From: Polynucleobacter sp. GWA2_45_21
Lineage (GTDB): Bacteria > Pseudomonadota > Gammaproteobacteria > Burkholderiales > Burkholderiaceae
Length of the DNA: 64,000 nt
Assembly (NCBI RefSeq): GCF_001830325.1
Contig: NZ_MHZG01000002.1
Location: forward strand, 124,001-188,000
Direction: 5' to 3'
Each line of letters opens with the position of its first letter. The first letter of the stretch is position 1. Of the stretch, positions 18,367 through 27,238 are shown piece by piece. Both the position numbers and the translations under genes were made by a program. The notes beneath the pieces are model-generated. The model was given only the letters and a program-made list of their open reading frames with translations. It did no database searches and had not been told where the DNA came from.

Positions 18367-19062
18367 TTAATTCTTTAAATTAAATTTAATTAAAAGGTTG
18401 GTAGAAATTCTTTGCGGTGAACCATTTACCAGGAATGGCTTAAAGCGATAACGACGACCAATCTCTGTTGCTGCACGATCCAACCTTGGAAAAGAGCTGG
18501 AGCGTAATAAAGCCACATCCTCAACACTGCCAGATTCATCAATGATTAATCGAACCACTACTTCACCTTGCTCGCCAGATCGTTTAGAGAAGGAAGGATA
18601 GTAGGCATCTGCATCAGGCTGATAGACCACAACCAGTTTACCAATGTCGGTCTGGATCGGTGTACCGCTTGAACCAGAGGTGGTGGCAGGTGCAACCGTA
18701 GCATTTGGGGTCTGTGAGTCGCTACTAGATTGCTGTGGTGTTGGTGGGGTAGCCGTTTGTTGCTGAGTTTGCGGCGGTGTAGGTGCCTGGGTGGATTTCT
18801 CATCCACGGTTTTCTTCTTCTGCTCTTGCTTGGGTTTTGGTGGGGGCGCAGCTGGAGCCGCTTGAGGTTGCTTAGCAGCCTCAGGGCTCACGAGGTTGGC
18901 CATAACCCGCGTGTCATCTAGATTGTTATCGTTGTCAGGTTTCATGCCGCTTTGAAAGCCAATCAAAAAGAGGAAATGCAAACCAAGAACGATGCCAATA
19001 ATGATGCGTTCGCTTGTATTGAATGGCAGGCGTGCATTCACTCTGCTGAAGAAAGTGCTCAT
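18367..19062 (-). CDS. tonB: TonB, energy transducer
   Basis: 231 residues. A single N-terminal membrane segment (IIIGIVLGLHFLFLIGF, residues 20-36) is followed by a proline- and lysine-rich spacer (about residues 66-120) and the C-terminal TonB domain GEVVVRLIIDESGSVEDVALLRSSSFPRLDRAATEIGRRYRFKPF. It transmits proton-motive energy to outer-membrane receptors for iron chelates or vitamins; no receptor is in the window. It overlaps murI by four bases. Confidence 0.94.
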   Translation of the reverse strand: MSTFFSRVNARLPFNTSERIIIGIVLGLHFLFLIGFQSGMKPDNDNNLDDTRVMANLVSPEAAKQPQAAPAAPPPKPKQEQKKKTVDEKSTQAPTPPQTQQQTATPPTPQQSSSDSQTPNATVAPATTSGSSGTPIQTDIGKLVVVYQPDADAYYPSFSKRSGEQGEVVVRLIIDESGSVEDVALLRSSSFPRLDRAATEIGRRYRFKPFLVNGSPQRISTNLLIKFNLKN

Positions 19063-19865
19063 CTAAAGGTGCTCACTAACTGAGATTGAGTGCTGCGCTC
19101 AGTGAGATCCGATTGCATCAGCTCATGCGCCATTTGATGCAAAAGCTCGGCATCTTTGCTGCTAATGAATTGAATGGAGCCCTGATCGCCATCATTCAAT
19201 TGCTTGCCTTGTGCCTCTAATTTTCTTTTAAGCTGACGTACTACAGCATCACTGGTATCAATTAAGTTGATTGAGTCTCCCAGCAGTTTGCGAATAGCTT
19301 TGCGTAGAAAAGGGTAGTGCGTGCATCCCAACACTAGGGTATCTGCTCCCGCATCTTGAATGGGCTCTAGATGCTCGGCGAGTAACTCCAAAGTTTCTTC
19401 ACCATTGGCTTGGCCTGCTTCTATTAGAGGGACTAAACCAGCGCCAGCTTGTTTTACAAATTTGCAGTTCGGAAGTGTTGCCAGCAAAGCGCTAAATTTA
19501 TCGCTCTTGAGCGTAGCTTCAGTTGCGAGTACGCCAACGATGCCATTGGCTGACTGCATTGCTGCAGGCTTGATGCCAGGCTCAACGCCGATGATCGGAA
19601 TATTGCTAAGCTCATTGCGAATATGTGCAATAGCTTCGGCAGTAGCAGTGTTGCATGCAACCATAATCGCATCACATCCACGTGCTGCTAGGTATTGGCA
19701 CAATTCCATACTGCGTGAAGCTATCCACTCGCTAGACTTTTCTCCATAAGGTGCATTGATGGAGTCTGCTAGATAAATATAGTCATGCTCGGGAAGCTGG
19801 CGCAAAGCCTCATCCAAAATGGATAAGCCTCCAACGCCAGAATCAAATACCCCGATGAGTGCCAA
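19059..19865 (-). CDS. murI: Glutamate racemase MurI
   Basis: 268 residues. Both catalytic cysteines are present, in MVACNTATAEAIAHIR and LVLGCTHYPFLRKAI, and the N-terminal IGVFDSGVGGLSIL motif is complete. It makes D-glutamate for peptidoglycan. Its stop overlaps the tonB start by four bases, so an essential wall gene and the Ton system share a message. A 42-base gap separates it from fumarase on the same strand. Confidence 0.95.
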   Translation of the reverse strand: MALIGVFDSGVGGLSILDEALRQLPEHDYIYLADSINAPYGEKSSEWIASRSMELCQYLAARGCDAIMVACNTATAEAIAHIRNELSNIPIIGVEPGIKPAAMQSANGIVGVLATEATLKSDKFSALLATLPNCKFVKQAGAGLVPLIEAGQANGEETLELLAEHLEPIQDAGADTLVLGCTHYPFLRKAIRKLLGDSINLIDTSDAVVRQLKRKLEAQGKQLNDGDQGSIQFISSKDAELLHQMAHELMQSDLTERSTQSQLVSTFR

Positions 19866-19907
19866 GTAAAGGTCGCTTAACTAACGGTAGTCACTTGAAT
19901 GAATAAC

Positions 19908-21431
19908 TTAAGCAATCTTGACTGGAATGCCACCAATCTTTGCTTGCCACTCTTTTGGACCTGTCTCATGCATCGAGATTCCGGCGGAGCTGACAGCTAC
20001 TGTCACTGGCATATCTTTGACATCAAACTCATAAATCGCTTCCATGCCCAGGTCAGCAAAGCCAACTACCTTTGCCGTCTGAATTGCTTTGGAGACCAAG
20101 TAAGCAGCACCGCCAACGGCCATCAGATAAGCAGACTTATGTTTCTTGATTGCCTCAATTGCAGTAGGACCGCGCTCTGCTTTACCAATCATGGAGATCA
20201 AGCCAGTCTTAGCCAACATCATCTCAGTGAACTTATCCATACGTGTTGATGTGGTTGGGCCTGCTGGACCAACTGCTTCATCACCTACAGGATCAACTGG
20301 ACCAACGTAATAGATCACACGGTTCTTGAAGCTCACTGGCAATTCTTCACCCTTAGCTAGCATGTCCTGAATGCGCTTATGTGCCGCATCACGACCGGTC
20401 AAAATTTTGCCGTTGAGAAGGAGTGTTTCGCCTTCTTTCCAGCCAGCTACTTCCTCAGCTGTCAAAGTATCCAAGTTCACACGCTTGGATTTCTTGGTAT
20501 CCGGAGTCCAGGTGACATCTGGCCAGTCAGCTAAGGAAGGCTTTTCTAATACTGCTGGACCATCGCCATGTAAGTGGAAATGTACGTGACGAGTCGCGGC
20601 ACAGTTCGGAATCATGGCTACTGGCAATGAAGCCGCATGCGTTGGGTATTCCATTATCTTGATATCAAGAACGGTAGCTAAACCACCAAGGCCTTGTGCA
20701 CCAATACCGAGTTGATTAACTTTTTCATATAGCTCTAAGCGCAATTCTTCAGCGCGAGTCTTCGCACCGCGTGCGATCAGTTCTTGAATATCAACTGGAC
20801 CCATTAATGACTCTTTTGCCATCAACATGGCTTTTTCTGGGGTTCCGCCAATACCAATGCCCAAGATACCGGGAGGGCACCAGCCCGCACCCATGGTTGG
20901 AACAGTCTTGAGTACCCAGTCTACGATCGAGTCAGATGGATTGAGCATGACCATCTTGGCTTTGTTTTCAGAGCCACCACCTTTGGCAGCGCAGATGACT
21001 TCAACATCGTCACCTGGAACGATTTCGTAATGGACAACAGCGGGGGTGTTATCGCCCGTATTTTTACGTTTACCAGCGGGATCTGTCAGAACTGAGGCAC
21101 GTAGAGGGTTACCTGGGTTCATGTAAGCGCGACGCACACCCTCATTGACCATCTCAGTAACACTCATCGTGGCATCGCCCCATTGGACATTCATACCAAT
21201 CTTAAGGAAAACGACTGCAATACCGGTGTCCTGGCACATCGGGCGATGGCCTTCGGCACACATACGGCTATTGGTCAAAATCTGAGCAATCGCATCTTTA
21301 GCCGCAGCACCCTGTTCCAACTCGTAAGCCTTGCCCATGGCGGAGATGAAGTCTTTTGGGTGGTAGTAAGAGATGAACTGAAATGCGTCTGCAACGCTTT
21401 GAATAAGGTCGTTTTGTTTGATATTTGTCAT
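19908..21431 (-). CDS. fumA: Fumarate hydratase class I
   Basis: 507 residues, iron-sulfur type. The N-terminal part contains MCQDTGIAVVFLKIG and PPGILGIGIGGTPEKAMLMAKESL, the C-terminal part VGPVDPVGDEAVGPAGPTTSTRMD, and three well-separated cysteine regions fit a [4Fe-4S] cluster. It interconverts fumarate and malate in the TCA cycle. The gene is divergent from acsA across a 165-base gap holding a GC-rich palindrome. Whether to call it fumA or fumB is arbitrary. Confidence 0.94.
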   Translation of the reverse strand: MTNIKQNDLIQSVADAFQFISYYHPKDFISAMGKAYELEQGAAAKDAIAQILTNSRMCAEGHRPMCQDTGIAVVFLKIGMNVQWGDATMSVTEMVNEGVRRAYMNPGNPLRASVLTDPAGKRKNTGDNTPAVVHYEIVPGDDVEVICAAKGGGSENKAKMVMLNPSDSIVDWVLKTVPTMGAGWCPPGILGIGIGGTPEKAMLMAKESLMGPVDIQELIARGAKTRAEELRLELYEKVNQLGIGAQGLGGLATVLDIKIMEYPTHAASLPVAMIPNCAATRHVHFHLHGDGPAVLEKPSLADWPDVTWTPDTKKSKRVNLDTLTAEEVAGWKEGETLLLNGKILTGRDAAHKRIQDMLAKGEELPVSFKNRVIYYVGPVDPVGDEAVGPAGPTTSTRMDKFTEMMLAKTGLISMIGKAERGPTAIEAIKKHKSAYLMAVGGAAYLVSKAIQTAKVVGFADLGMEAIYEFDVKDMPVTVAVSSAGISMHETGPKEWQAKIGGIPVKIA

Positions 21432-21518
21432 GTTTTAGGCTTAATTTGTAAGGTTTCGTCTATTTTAAGGGTTTGCCATAGAGCAAATCTAGCGTGTTTT
21501 CACTTATCTTATTAGCTC

Positions 21519-21538
21519 TTGGGGGTGTATTCCCCCAA
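21519..21538. promoter_or_regulatory. Palindrome in the fumA-acsA divergent region
   Basis: TTGGGGG and CCCCCAA, perfect seven-base arms around TGTATT, about 60 bases before the acsA start and 88 bases before the fumarase start. It could be an operator for a regulator controlling one or both genes, or an RNA hairpin in the acsA leader. No T-run follows, so a terminator is unlikely. Confidence 0.5.
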
Positions 21539-21596
21539 CTCTGCGCTATTTTTTGCGGAAAAGATGACTGATTATTAAATAGAAGGGCTGTGAAGC

Positions 21597-23570
21597 ATGG
21601 AACCATTGATGCAAGAAAACCGCGTATTTAACCCACCTGCAGACTTTGTTAAAGCTGCGGCCATTCCTGGAATGGAAGCTTACAACAAGCTTTGTGCTGA
21701 GGCTGAAAAAGATTATGACGGTTTTTGGGGTCGTCTTGCTAAAGAAAACATTTACTGGAAAAAACCATTCACCAAAGTTTTGGATGAGTCTAAGGCGCCT
21801 TTCTATAAGTGGTTCGAAGATGGCACAACGAATGCTTCATACAACTGCTTAGATCGACAAGTTGAAAACGGTCTCGGCAATAAGACTGCATTGATTTTTG
21901 AAGCTGATGATGGTTCCGTTACAAACGTAACTTATCAAGACTTGCTCGAGCGCGTTTGCAAAATGGCAAATGCACTTCGCAAGATGGGCATCAAGTCTGG
22001 TGATAGCGTCATTATTTATATGGCGATGACTATTGAAGGCATCGTTGCTATGCAAGCCTGTGCCCGTATTGGCGCAATTCACTCTGTTGTGTTTGGCGGT
22101 TTCTCTGCACAAGCTTTACGTGACCGAATCATTGACGTAGGTGCCGTTGCAGTGATTACTGCTGATGGCCAATTCCGTGGCGGTAAATCATTGCCATTGA
22201 AGGCAATTTGCGATGAAGCCCTTTCTACCGGTGAGTGCGGCAAGGTTAAGCATGTCATCGTAAACAAGCGCACAGGCTCTGAAGTCACGATGACTGCAGG
22301 TCGTGATGTATGGATGCAAGAAATCGTTGCTAACGAATCTGCTACATGCGAGCCAGAGTGGGTTAGTGCTGAGCACCCACTATTTATTTTGTACACATCT
22401 GGATCAACAGGTAAGCCAAAAGGCGTACAACATTCAACCGGTGGTTACCTCTTGTGGGCAATCCTCACAATGAAGTGGACCTTTGACATTAAGCCAAATG
22501 ATGTGTTCTGGTGTACTGCGGATATTGGTTGGGTAACAGGCCACTCCTATATTACTTACGGCCCTTTAGCTGTAGGCGCTACTGAGATCGTGTTTGAGGG
22601 TGTTCCAACCTATCCAAATGCTGGCCGTTTCTGGGAAATGATCCAAAAACACAAAGCGACTATTTTCTACACAGCTCCAACAGCAATTCGTTCACTGATC
22701 AAAGCATCTAGCAATGATTCAGCAGTGCATCCAAAGAGCTATGACCTCTCTTCATTACGCCTCTTGGGTTCAGTCGGCGAGCCGATTAATCCAGAAGCTT
22801 GGATGTGGTACTACGAGAATGTTGGTGGCTCACGCTGCCCAATCGCAGATACCTTCTGGCAAACCGAAACTGGTGGCCACATGATTTCACCATTGCCAGG
22901 CGCAACACCAATGGTTCCAGGTTCATGCACATTGCCATTACCAGGTATTCAGGCAGCCATTGTGGATGAGGCTGGCGTTGATGTTCCAAATGGCCAAGGC
23001 GGTATCTTGGTTGTGAAGCGCCCATGGCCTTCCATGATTCGTACGATTTGGGGTGATCCAGATCGCTTCGTGAAGTCTTATTTCCCAGAAGAATTGGGTG
23101 GCACTTTATATCTTGCTGGTGACGGCGCAATTCGCAATAAAGAAACTGGTTACTTCACCATTACAGGTCGTATCGATGACGTACTAAACGTTTCTGGTCA
23201 CCGCATGGGCACGATGGAAATTGAGTCTTGCTTAGTTGCCAATCCATTGGTTGCTGAAGCAGCGGTAGTGGGTCGTCCAGATGAAATGACTGGTGAAGCT
23301 ATCTGTGTATTCGTGGTTCTTAAAGGTGGTCGCCCAACTGGCGATGATGCTAAGAAGATCGCTACAGAGTTGCGTAACTGGGTGGGTAAAGAGATTGGTC
23401 CAATTGCTAAACCTAAGGACGTTCGTTTTGGTGATAACTTGCCTAAGACCCGTTCCGGCAAAATTATGCGTCGCTTGTTGCGTGTGATTGCTAAAGGTGA
23501 AGAAGTGACTCAAGATACTTCAACCCTTGAAAATCCAGCAATCTTAGAACAGCTCAAAGAGTCTGTTTAA
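21597..23570 (+). CDS. acsA: Acetyl-CoA synthetase
   Basis: 657 residues, the full length for AMP-forming Acs. Motifs in order: the P-loop-like [24 protein letters not shown] (A3), [32 protein letters not shown] (A5), [40 protein letters not shown] (A7-A8) and [11 protein letters not shown] with the acetylatable lysine. It activates acetate for the TCA cycle and lipid or PHB synthesis. An AGAAGGG ribosome site precedes ATG 21597; ATG 21609 is a possible alternative. Confidence 0.96.
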   Translation: MEPLMQENRVFNPPADFVKAAAIPGMEAYNKLCAEAEKDYDGFWGRLAKENIYWKKPFTKVLDESKAPFYKWFEDGTTNASYNCLDRQVENGLGNKTALIFEADDGSVTNVTYQDLLERVCKMANALRKMGIKSGDSVIIYMAMTIEGIVAMQACARIGAIHSVVFGGFSAQALRDRIIDVGAVAVITADGQFRGGKSLPLKAICDEALSTGECGKVKHVIVNKRTGSEVTMTAGRDVWMQEIVANESATCEPEWVSAEHPLFILYTSGSTGKPKGVQHSTGGYLLWAILTMKWTFDIKPNDVFWCTADIGWVTGHSYITYGPLAVGATEIVFEGVPTYPNAGRFWEMIQKHKATIFYTAPTAIRSLIKASSNDSAVHPKSYDLSSLRLLGSVGEPINPEAWMWYYENVGGSRCPIADTFWQTETGGHMISPLPGATPMVPGSCTLPLPGIQAAIVDEAGVDVPNGQGGILVVKRPWPSMIRTIWGDPDRFVKSYFPEELGGTLYLAGDGAIRNKETGYFTITGRIDDVLNVSGHRMGTMEIESCLVANPLVAEAAVVGRPDEMTGEAICVFVVLKGGRPTGDDAKKIATELRNWVGKEIGPIAKPKDVRFGDNLPKTRSGKIMRRLLRVIAKGEEVTQDTSTLENPAILEQLKESV

Positions 23571-23627
23571 GCGGTCTAGGTTTTTAGAGGCAAACCCTTC
23601 CGGCAATCGTATAATCAATGGCTGTAC

Positions 23628-23718
23628 GGAAGGGTGGATGAGCGGTTTAAGTCACACGCCTGGAAAGCGTGCGTAGGTTAATAGCCTACCGCGGGTTCGA
23701 ATCCCGCCTCTTCCGCCA
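23628..23718 (+). tRNA. tRNA-Ser (anticodon GGA)
   Basis: Acceptor stem GGAAGGG/CTCTTCC, anticodon stem CACGC/GCGTG around CTGGAAA (anticodon GGA), a long variable arm GTAGGTTAATAGCCTAC and T arm GCGGG/CCCGC; CCA is encoded at 23716-23718. An exact TATAAT at 23610-23615 is the likely -10. Confidence 0.96.
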
Positions 23719-23726
23719 GTAGTTTG

Positions 23727-23749
23727 AAACCACCTTCGGGTGGTTTTTT
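23727..23749 (+). terminator. Rho-independent terminator of tRNA-Ser(GGA)
   Basis: AAACCACC and GGTGGTTT pair around a TTCG tetraloop and run into TTTT. Confidence 0.9.
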
Positions 23750-23851
23750 CATTGTTTTTGCCTGATTTTTTTTCTAAATCGGCCTCAGGATGCATGTTAT
23801 TTAGCCCCACAACCCGCTGTTTTTAATCAAAAAATGGGGTTTTTGGTCTTT

Positions 23852-23917
23852 TTGTTGCATTGCCGCAAATAATTCTTGCAGTGCATCAAAAAACTTTTTA
23901 CAATGGTGCATCGCAAT
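23852..23917 (+). promoter_or_regulatory. Phasin promoter with TGC/GCA repeats (possible PhaR sites)
   Basis: TTGCAG at 23876-23881 and TACAAT at 23899-23904, spaced exactly 17 bases, form a good sigma-70 promoter. Three TGC/GCA-rich elements surround it: TTGTTGCATTGCCGCAA upstream (23852-23868), TTGCAGTGCATC over the -35 and GGTGCATCGCAAT just after the -10 (23905-23917). PhaR repressors of phasin genes bind TGC/GCA-rich motifs, so repression at this promoter is a fair inference. Confidence 0.65.
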
Positions 23918-23951
23918 AAATTTTATCAATATAAAAGAATAGGAAAACATC

Positions 23952-24524
23952 ATGTTCCAAAATCAATTAAATGACCAAATCTCACAAGCTCAAGCTAAAG
24001 CTGTTGAAAACGCAAAGTACTTGGCTCAAGTAGCTGTTGAAAGTGCAAAAGAATTAGCGGAAATCAATCAAGCTGCTGCTAAAGATGCTTTAGTTGTTGC
24101 TCAGGATGCAAGCGCACAATTATTGGCAATTAAAGATGCTCAACAATTGGCAAAATTGGCTCAGCCAGAAACTGCTCAAGAAGCTGCTAAGTACGCTGCT
24201 GCTTACCAAGCTAAGGTAAACAAAGTTGTACGTAACGGTAACAAAGAAGTTGCTCAAGTAGTTGAGGCTTCTATTGATGACGCACGTGCTGACATGGTTA
24301 AGTTTGTTAAAGAAGCTACTAAGACAGCCCCTGCTGGTTCTGAGGCATTTGTATCTGCATTTAAAACTGCATTCGAAACTTCACTCCAACAGTTTGACCA
24401 AGTTCGCGCTTCAGCAACTGACGCTTTCGCAAACTTTGAGAAAAGTGTTGACGCTGCATTGGCTAACATTCAAGGTCAATACGCAGTAGCTAAGCCAGCT
24501 GCAAAAAGCCGTAAAGCTGCTTAA
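23952..24524 (+). CDS. phaP: Phasin family protein
   Basis: 190 residues, almost entirely helical and alanine-rich (AQAKAVENAKYLAQVAVESAKELAEINQAAAKDALVVAQ), ending AAKSRKAA. This is the TIGR01841 phasin pattern: amphipathic proteins coating polyhydroxybutyrate granules. It is monocistronic between its own promoter and a terminator. Codon use is restricted (CTG almost absent), as expected of a highly expressed gene. PHB synthase is not in the window. Confidence 0.9.
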   Translation: MFQNQLNDQISQAQAKAVENAKYLAQVAVESAKELAEINQAAAKDALVVAQDASAQLLAIKDAQQLAKLAQPETAQEAAKYAAAYQAKVNKVVRNGNKEVAQVVEASIDDARADMVKFVKEATKTAPAGSEAFVSAFKTAFETSLQQFDQVRASATDAFANFEKSVDAALANIQGQYAVAKPAAKSRKAA

Positions 24525-24548
24525 TTCGTTTTAACTGCTTCATGTGAG

Positions 24549-24575
24549 AAACCGCCTTCGGGCGGTTTTTTCTTT
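24549..24575 (+). terminator. Rho-independent terminator of phaP
   Basis: AAACCGCC and GGCGGTTT around a TTCG tetraloop, followed by TTTTCTTTTT; 25 bases after the phasin stop. Confidence 0.92.
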
Positions 24576-24724
24576 TTCGGCCTCCCAGACCCGCTGGACA
24601 TGGTTTGACCGCCAATTGACTCAATTTAAGAATGTGTTCAATATGATAAAATTGCAAAATTGATTCGTAATCTTGTAAGAAACGGGTCACATTTTTTCCC
24701 ACCAAATCATTGAGAGGGTCTTCA

Positions 24725-25066
24725 GTGGCCGAAAGTAATCAGCAAGGTTGCCTATTTGTAGGCGAAGGGGTTGTGCTAAAGGGTAACTTTGAAGTTCCTG
24801 ACATTGCATCTATTTCTGGAACGATCGAAGGCGAGCTCACTGCTAAGCAAGTGATTGTTGAGTCTACTGGCACCATCCGCGGAAAAGTCACCGGTGAAAT
24901 GGTTGATATTCGTGGTGAGGTTGTTGAATACCTTGCCTCCACTCAGTCTTTGATTATTCGCTCGACCGGCAAGGTGAGTGGCGCAATTCATTACTCAGAA
25001 ATTGAGATTGAAAAAGGCGGTCATATTTATGGTGATCTGCATATCGCTGGATCTTCCCGTAGCTAA
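24725..25066 (+). CDS. Bactofilin family protein 1
   Basis: 113 residues from GTG 24725, chosen because GAGAGGG lies six bases upstream; the frame can be extended to a TTG at 24710. The beta-helix bactofilin domain spans nearly the whole protein: LFVGEGVVLKGNFEVPDIASISGTIEGELTAKQVIVESTGTIRGKVTGEMVDIRGEV. Bactofilins polymerise without nucleotide and scaffold cell-shape or wall enzymes at the inner membrane. It is the first of three tandem paralogues. Confidence 0.9.
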   Translation: MAESNQQGCLFVGEGVVLKGNFEVPDIASISGTIEGELTAKQVIVESTGTIRGKVTGEMVDIRGEVVEYLASTQSLIIRSTGKVSGAIHYSEIEIEKGGHIYGDLHIAGSSRS

Positions 25067-25080
25067 TCTCAAAGAAGCTT

Positions 25081-25521
25081 ATGTTTTCTAAAAAACCACC
25101 AGTAGCGCCTGTAGACGAAATTACTTTGGATGAATCAGCTGAGATTCCAGAGCAGGGTGAGAGTGACGCTGACATCAACTCTGAGCAATCGGCCGTTAGT
25201 GCACCACGGGTTCCTAGTAAGCCTTCCATCATCAGCGAGGGCTTTGAATTTGTAGGCACAATTACCTCCGAAGGTACATTGAATATTGCTGGCGTTGTTA
25301 AAGGCAAGATTACAGCTAAATCTGTTTTGGTGGATGTGGAAGGCCTAGTAGAGGGTGAGCTCAATGCCGACCTATTGATGGTTAAAGGTAAAGTGACTGG
25401 TGATGTGAAGTGCCAAGATTTAAATGTAGGCCCTAGGGCATTCGTAGATGGCACTATTGCATATCAAAATATCCACATTCAACGTGGCGGCAAGGTAGCC
25501 GGTAAATTCAATAAGAACTGA
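25081..25521 (+). CDS. Bactofilin family protein 2
   Basis: 146 residues. A flexible acidic N-terminal region (about residues 1-50, with DEITLDESAEIPEQGESDAD) precedes the bactofilin core ISEGFEFVGTITSEGTLNIAGVVKGKITAKSVLVDVEGLVEGELNADLLMVKGKVTGDV. It starts 14 bases after paralogue 1 and ends 17 bases before paralogue 3. The N-terminal tail differs from both neighbours and may be a partner- or membrane-binding segment. Confidence 0.9.
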   Translation: MFSKKPPVAPVDEITLDESAEIPEQGESDADINSEQSAVSAPRVPSKPSIISEGFEFVGTITSEGTLNIAGVVKGKITAKSVLVDVEGLVEGELNADLLMVKGKVTGDVKCQDLNVGPRAFVDGTIAYQNIHIQRGGKVAGKFNKN

Positions 25522-25538
25522 TTTCGTTCTTAAATCAA

Positions 25539-25988
25539 ATGTTTTTTAAAAAAAAGTATGTAGATGAATTGCTACATCCGACTATTGAGGATTTCGACAC
25601 AATAGTTGGTGCCACTACTGTGATTCATGGCCGGATTGTGACAAATACAGGTTTGCGTATTGATGGCACAGTCATTGGCGATATTGAGGCGCAAGCTGAC
25701 GGCAAAATCTCTGTGGCTCTAGGTAAGACCGGGAAGGTCGAAGGCGATATCCATGCCCATCGTGTACTGATTGCTGGCAATGTTGAAGGCAATATTTATG
25801 CCTCTGAGCGGGTTGAGCTCCATTCCGGGGCCAGGGTTAATGGTGATGTGACCTATGGGCAGCTTGGAATCGAGTCAGGAGCAACGATTAGTGGCCTCAT
25901 GATCTCAAAAACTGGTGAAGCTCCTGTTGGTAATTATGACTCTAGCATGCTGGTACGCAGTGAATTTTCAGCCCCTAAAAGCAAGTAG
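25539..25988 (+). CDS. Bactofilin family protein 3
   Basis: 149 residues. A basic hydrophobic start (MFFKKKYVDELL), which could touch the membrane, is followed by the bactofilin repeats TTVIHGRIVTNTGLRIDGTVIGDIEAQADGKISVALGKTGKVEGDIHAHRVLIAGNVEGNIYASERVELH and a short C-terminal tail. It ends four bases from the stop of the convergent M23 peptidase gene, a common bactofilin partner. Confidence 0.9.
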   Translation: MFFKKKYVDELLHPTIEDFDTIVGATTVIHGRIVTNTGLRIDGTVIGDIEAQADGKISVALGKTGKVEGDIHAHRVLIAGNVEGNIYASERVELHSGARVNGDVTYGQLGIESGATISGLMISKTGEAPVGNYDSSMLVRSEFSAPKSK

Positions 25989-25992
25989 TTTT

Positions 25993-26931
25993 TTACTGAG
26001 GGCCTACTGATTGGTAGCGACCAGCTAGCGCTTGAATGGGGTTGATAAGCGAATTGTTGTGTCTGACTTCATAGTGCAAATGTGGGCCGGTAGTACGGCC
26101 AGTACTACCAACCTCAGCAATTGTTTGGCCGCGTGTGACTGGCTGACCTTGCTGCACATGAATCTTTCTGGCATGCGCGTACTTAGTAACAAATCCATCA
26201 ATGTGCCTAATCTCTATAAAGAGGCCATAAGCATAATCATTTCCAGTGCGGATGACGATCCCATTTCCAGCAGCTAAGATCGGCGTACCTGGGGGTGCTG
26301 AAAAATCAATGCCGGGGTGTTGTGCAATACGCTTAGTAATTGGGTCGATGCGAGGCCCGTAGTTGCTTGATAAGCCAGTAATAGTGGCGATTGGAGCCCC
26401 TATTGGCAGTTGGCTGAGCCAGCGATATTGGCGATTCCAATTTTGCTCTAGCTTTTCAACTGCTTTCAGCAAGTTTTTCCCGCTATCCACCGAAGTGTCT
26501 AGATCTTTAATTAGTGAATCTTTAGATTTTGGGTTGAACTGAATGGGAAGATGAGGGCCACCTTTTCCACCCTCATCATGAATTCTGGATCGGATAGGCA
26601 CGGGGGTTGCAAGCTCAGTAAAGCGCTCTTTGAGAGTTTGCAATTTACCAATTTGATCGGCTACTTTAATGAGCTGACTTTGTAAGGTCTCTAATCGTTC
26701 CCGATAGGCCGATTCTATTTCCTCTTTTTCTTGCAGGGTGATCACGCCACCCATTTCCCGCGCAAGATCTGGCTTAAATTGCACTGCAATTCTGAATCCA
26801 AAAAAATGAATGCCTGCGCCAATCAAAATAAATGCGATACATGAAGCTGCCGCAATCTTGAATAGACCAAGACCGGTGATGTTAATTCGTTTAATTTGTG
26901 AGGTTGATCCGGAGATCCAGATAATCTGCAT
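25993..26931 (-). CDS. M23 family metallopeptidase with N-terminal membrane anchor
   Basis: 312 residues. A membrane segment at about residues 24-50 is followed by a coiled coil (EKEEIESAYRERLETLQSQLIKVADQIGKLQTLKERF) and a LytM domain with zinc ligands in HPGIDFSAPPGTPI and HLHYEVRHNN. It should be a periplasmic peptidoglycan endopeptidase, or an activator if degenerate; the ligands look intact. It faces the three bactofilins. A long inverted repeat lies directly upstream of its ATG, and no ribosome site is evident. Confidence 0.92.
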   Translation of the reverse strand: MQIIWISGSTSQIKRINITGLGLFKIAAASCIAFILIGAGIHFFGFRIAVQFKPDLAREMGGVITLQEKEEIESAYRERLETLQSQLIKVADQIGKLQTLKERFTELATPVPIRSRIHDEGGKGGPHLPIQFNPKSKDSLIKDLDTSVDSGKNLLKAVEKLEQNWNRQYRWLSQLPIGAPIATITGLSSNYGPRIDPITKRIAQHPGIDFSAPPGTPILAAGNGIVIRTGNDYAYGLFIEIRHIDGFVTKYAHARKIHVQQGQPVTRGQTIAEVGSTGRTTGPHLHYEVRHNNSLINPIQALAGRYQSVGPQ

Positions 26932-26936
26932 ATGGC

Positions 26937-26990
26937 GGCTAATTCAAATCTATTGAGGCAAGTCTCTATTTTAATAGATTTGAGTTAGCC
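26937..26990. repeat. 18-base-arm inverted repeat at the M23 start
   Basis: Two 18-base arms (26937-26954 and 26973-26990) are reverse complements except for one position that pairs G-T in one RNA. They enclose 18 bases and end five bases before the M23 start codon on the minus strand. In the M23 leader this would form a stable stem-loop next to the start. The rest of the gap (26991-27238) is AT-rich and holds AGTCTAGACT at 27059-27068, but no convincing gene. Confidence 0.8.
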
Positions 26991-27238
26991 CAAGGGGTTA
27001 TTTCGACCGAGATATATACCCCTTTAAGATAATAGCCCTTAATTGAATCATTTCTAGATAGTCTAGACTGGTGATTGAGGCCTAGTACCGCTGAATTGCG
27101 TATGTAGGCTAAAAATCTGAAGGTGATAAAGCTACGGTGGGTAGTTGGCTGGCCATGCATTTAATAATGGGCGGTTGTAATAAGTAGAATTTTCACCGGC
27201 AATGTAAATCCAGTTTTGTATTTCTATTTAAGATTCAA

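Noticed and set aside
26966..27160. 64-codon minus-strand frame in the M23-DUF748 gap
   Set aside because: It overlaps the inverted repeat, has no ribosome site and no coherent protein pattern.
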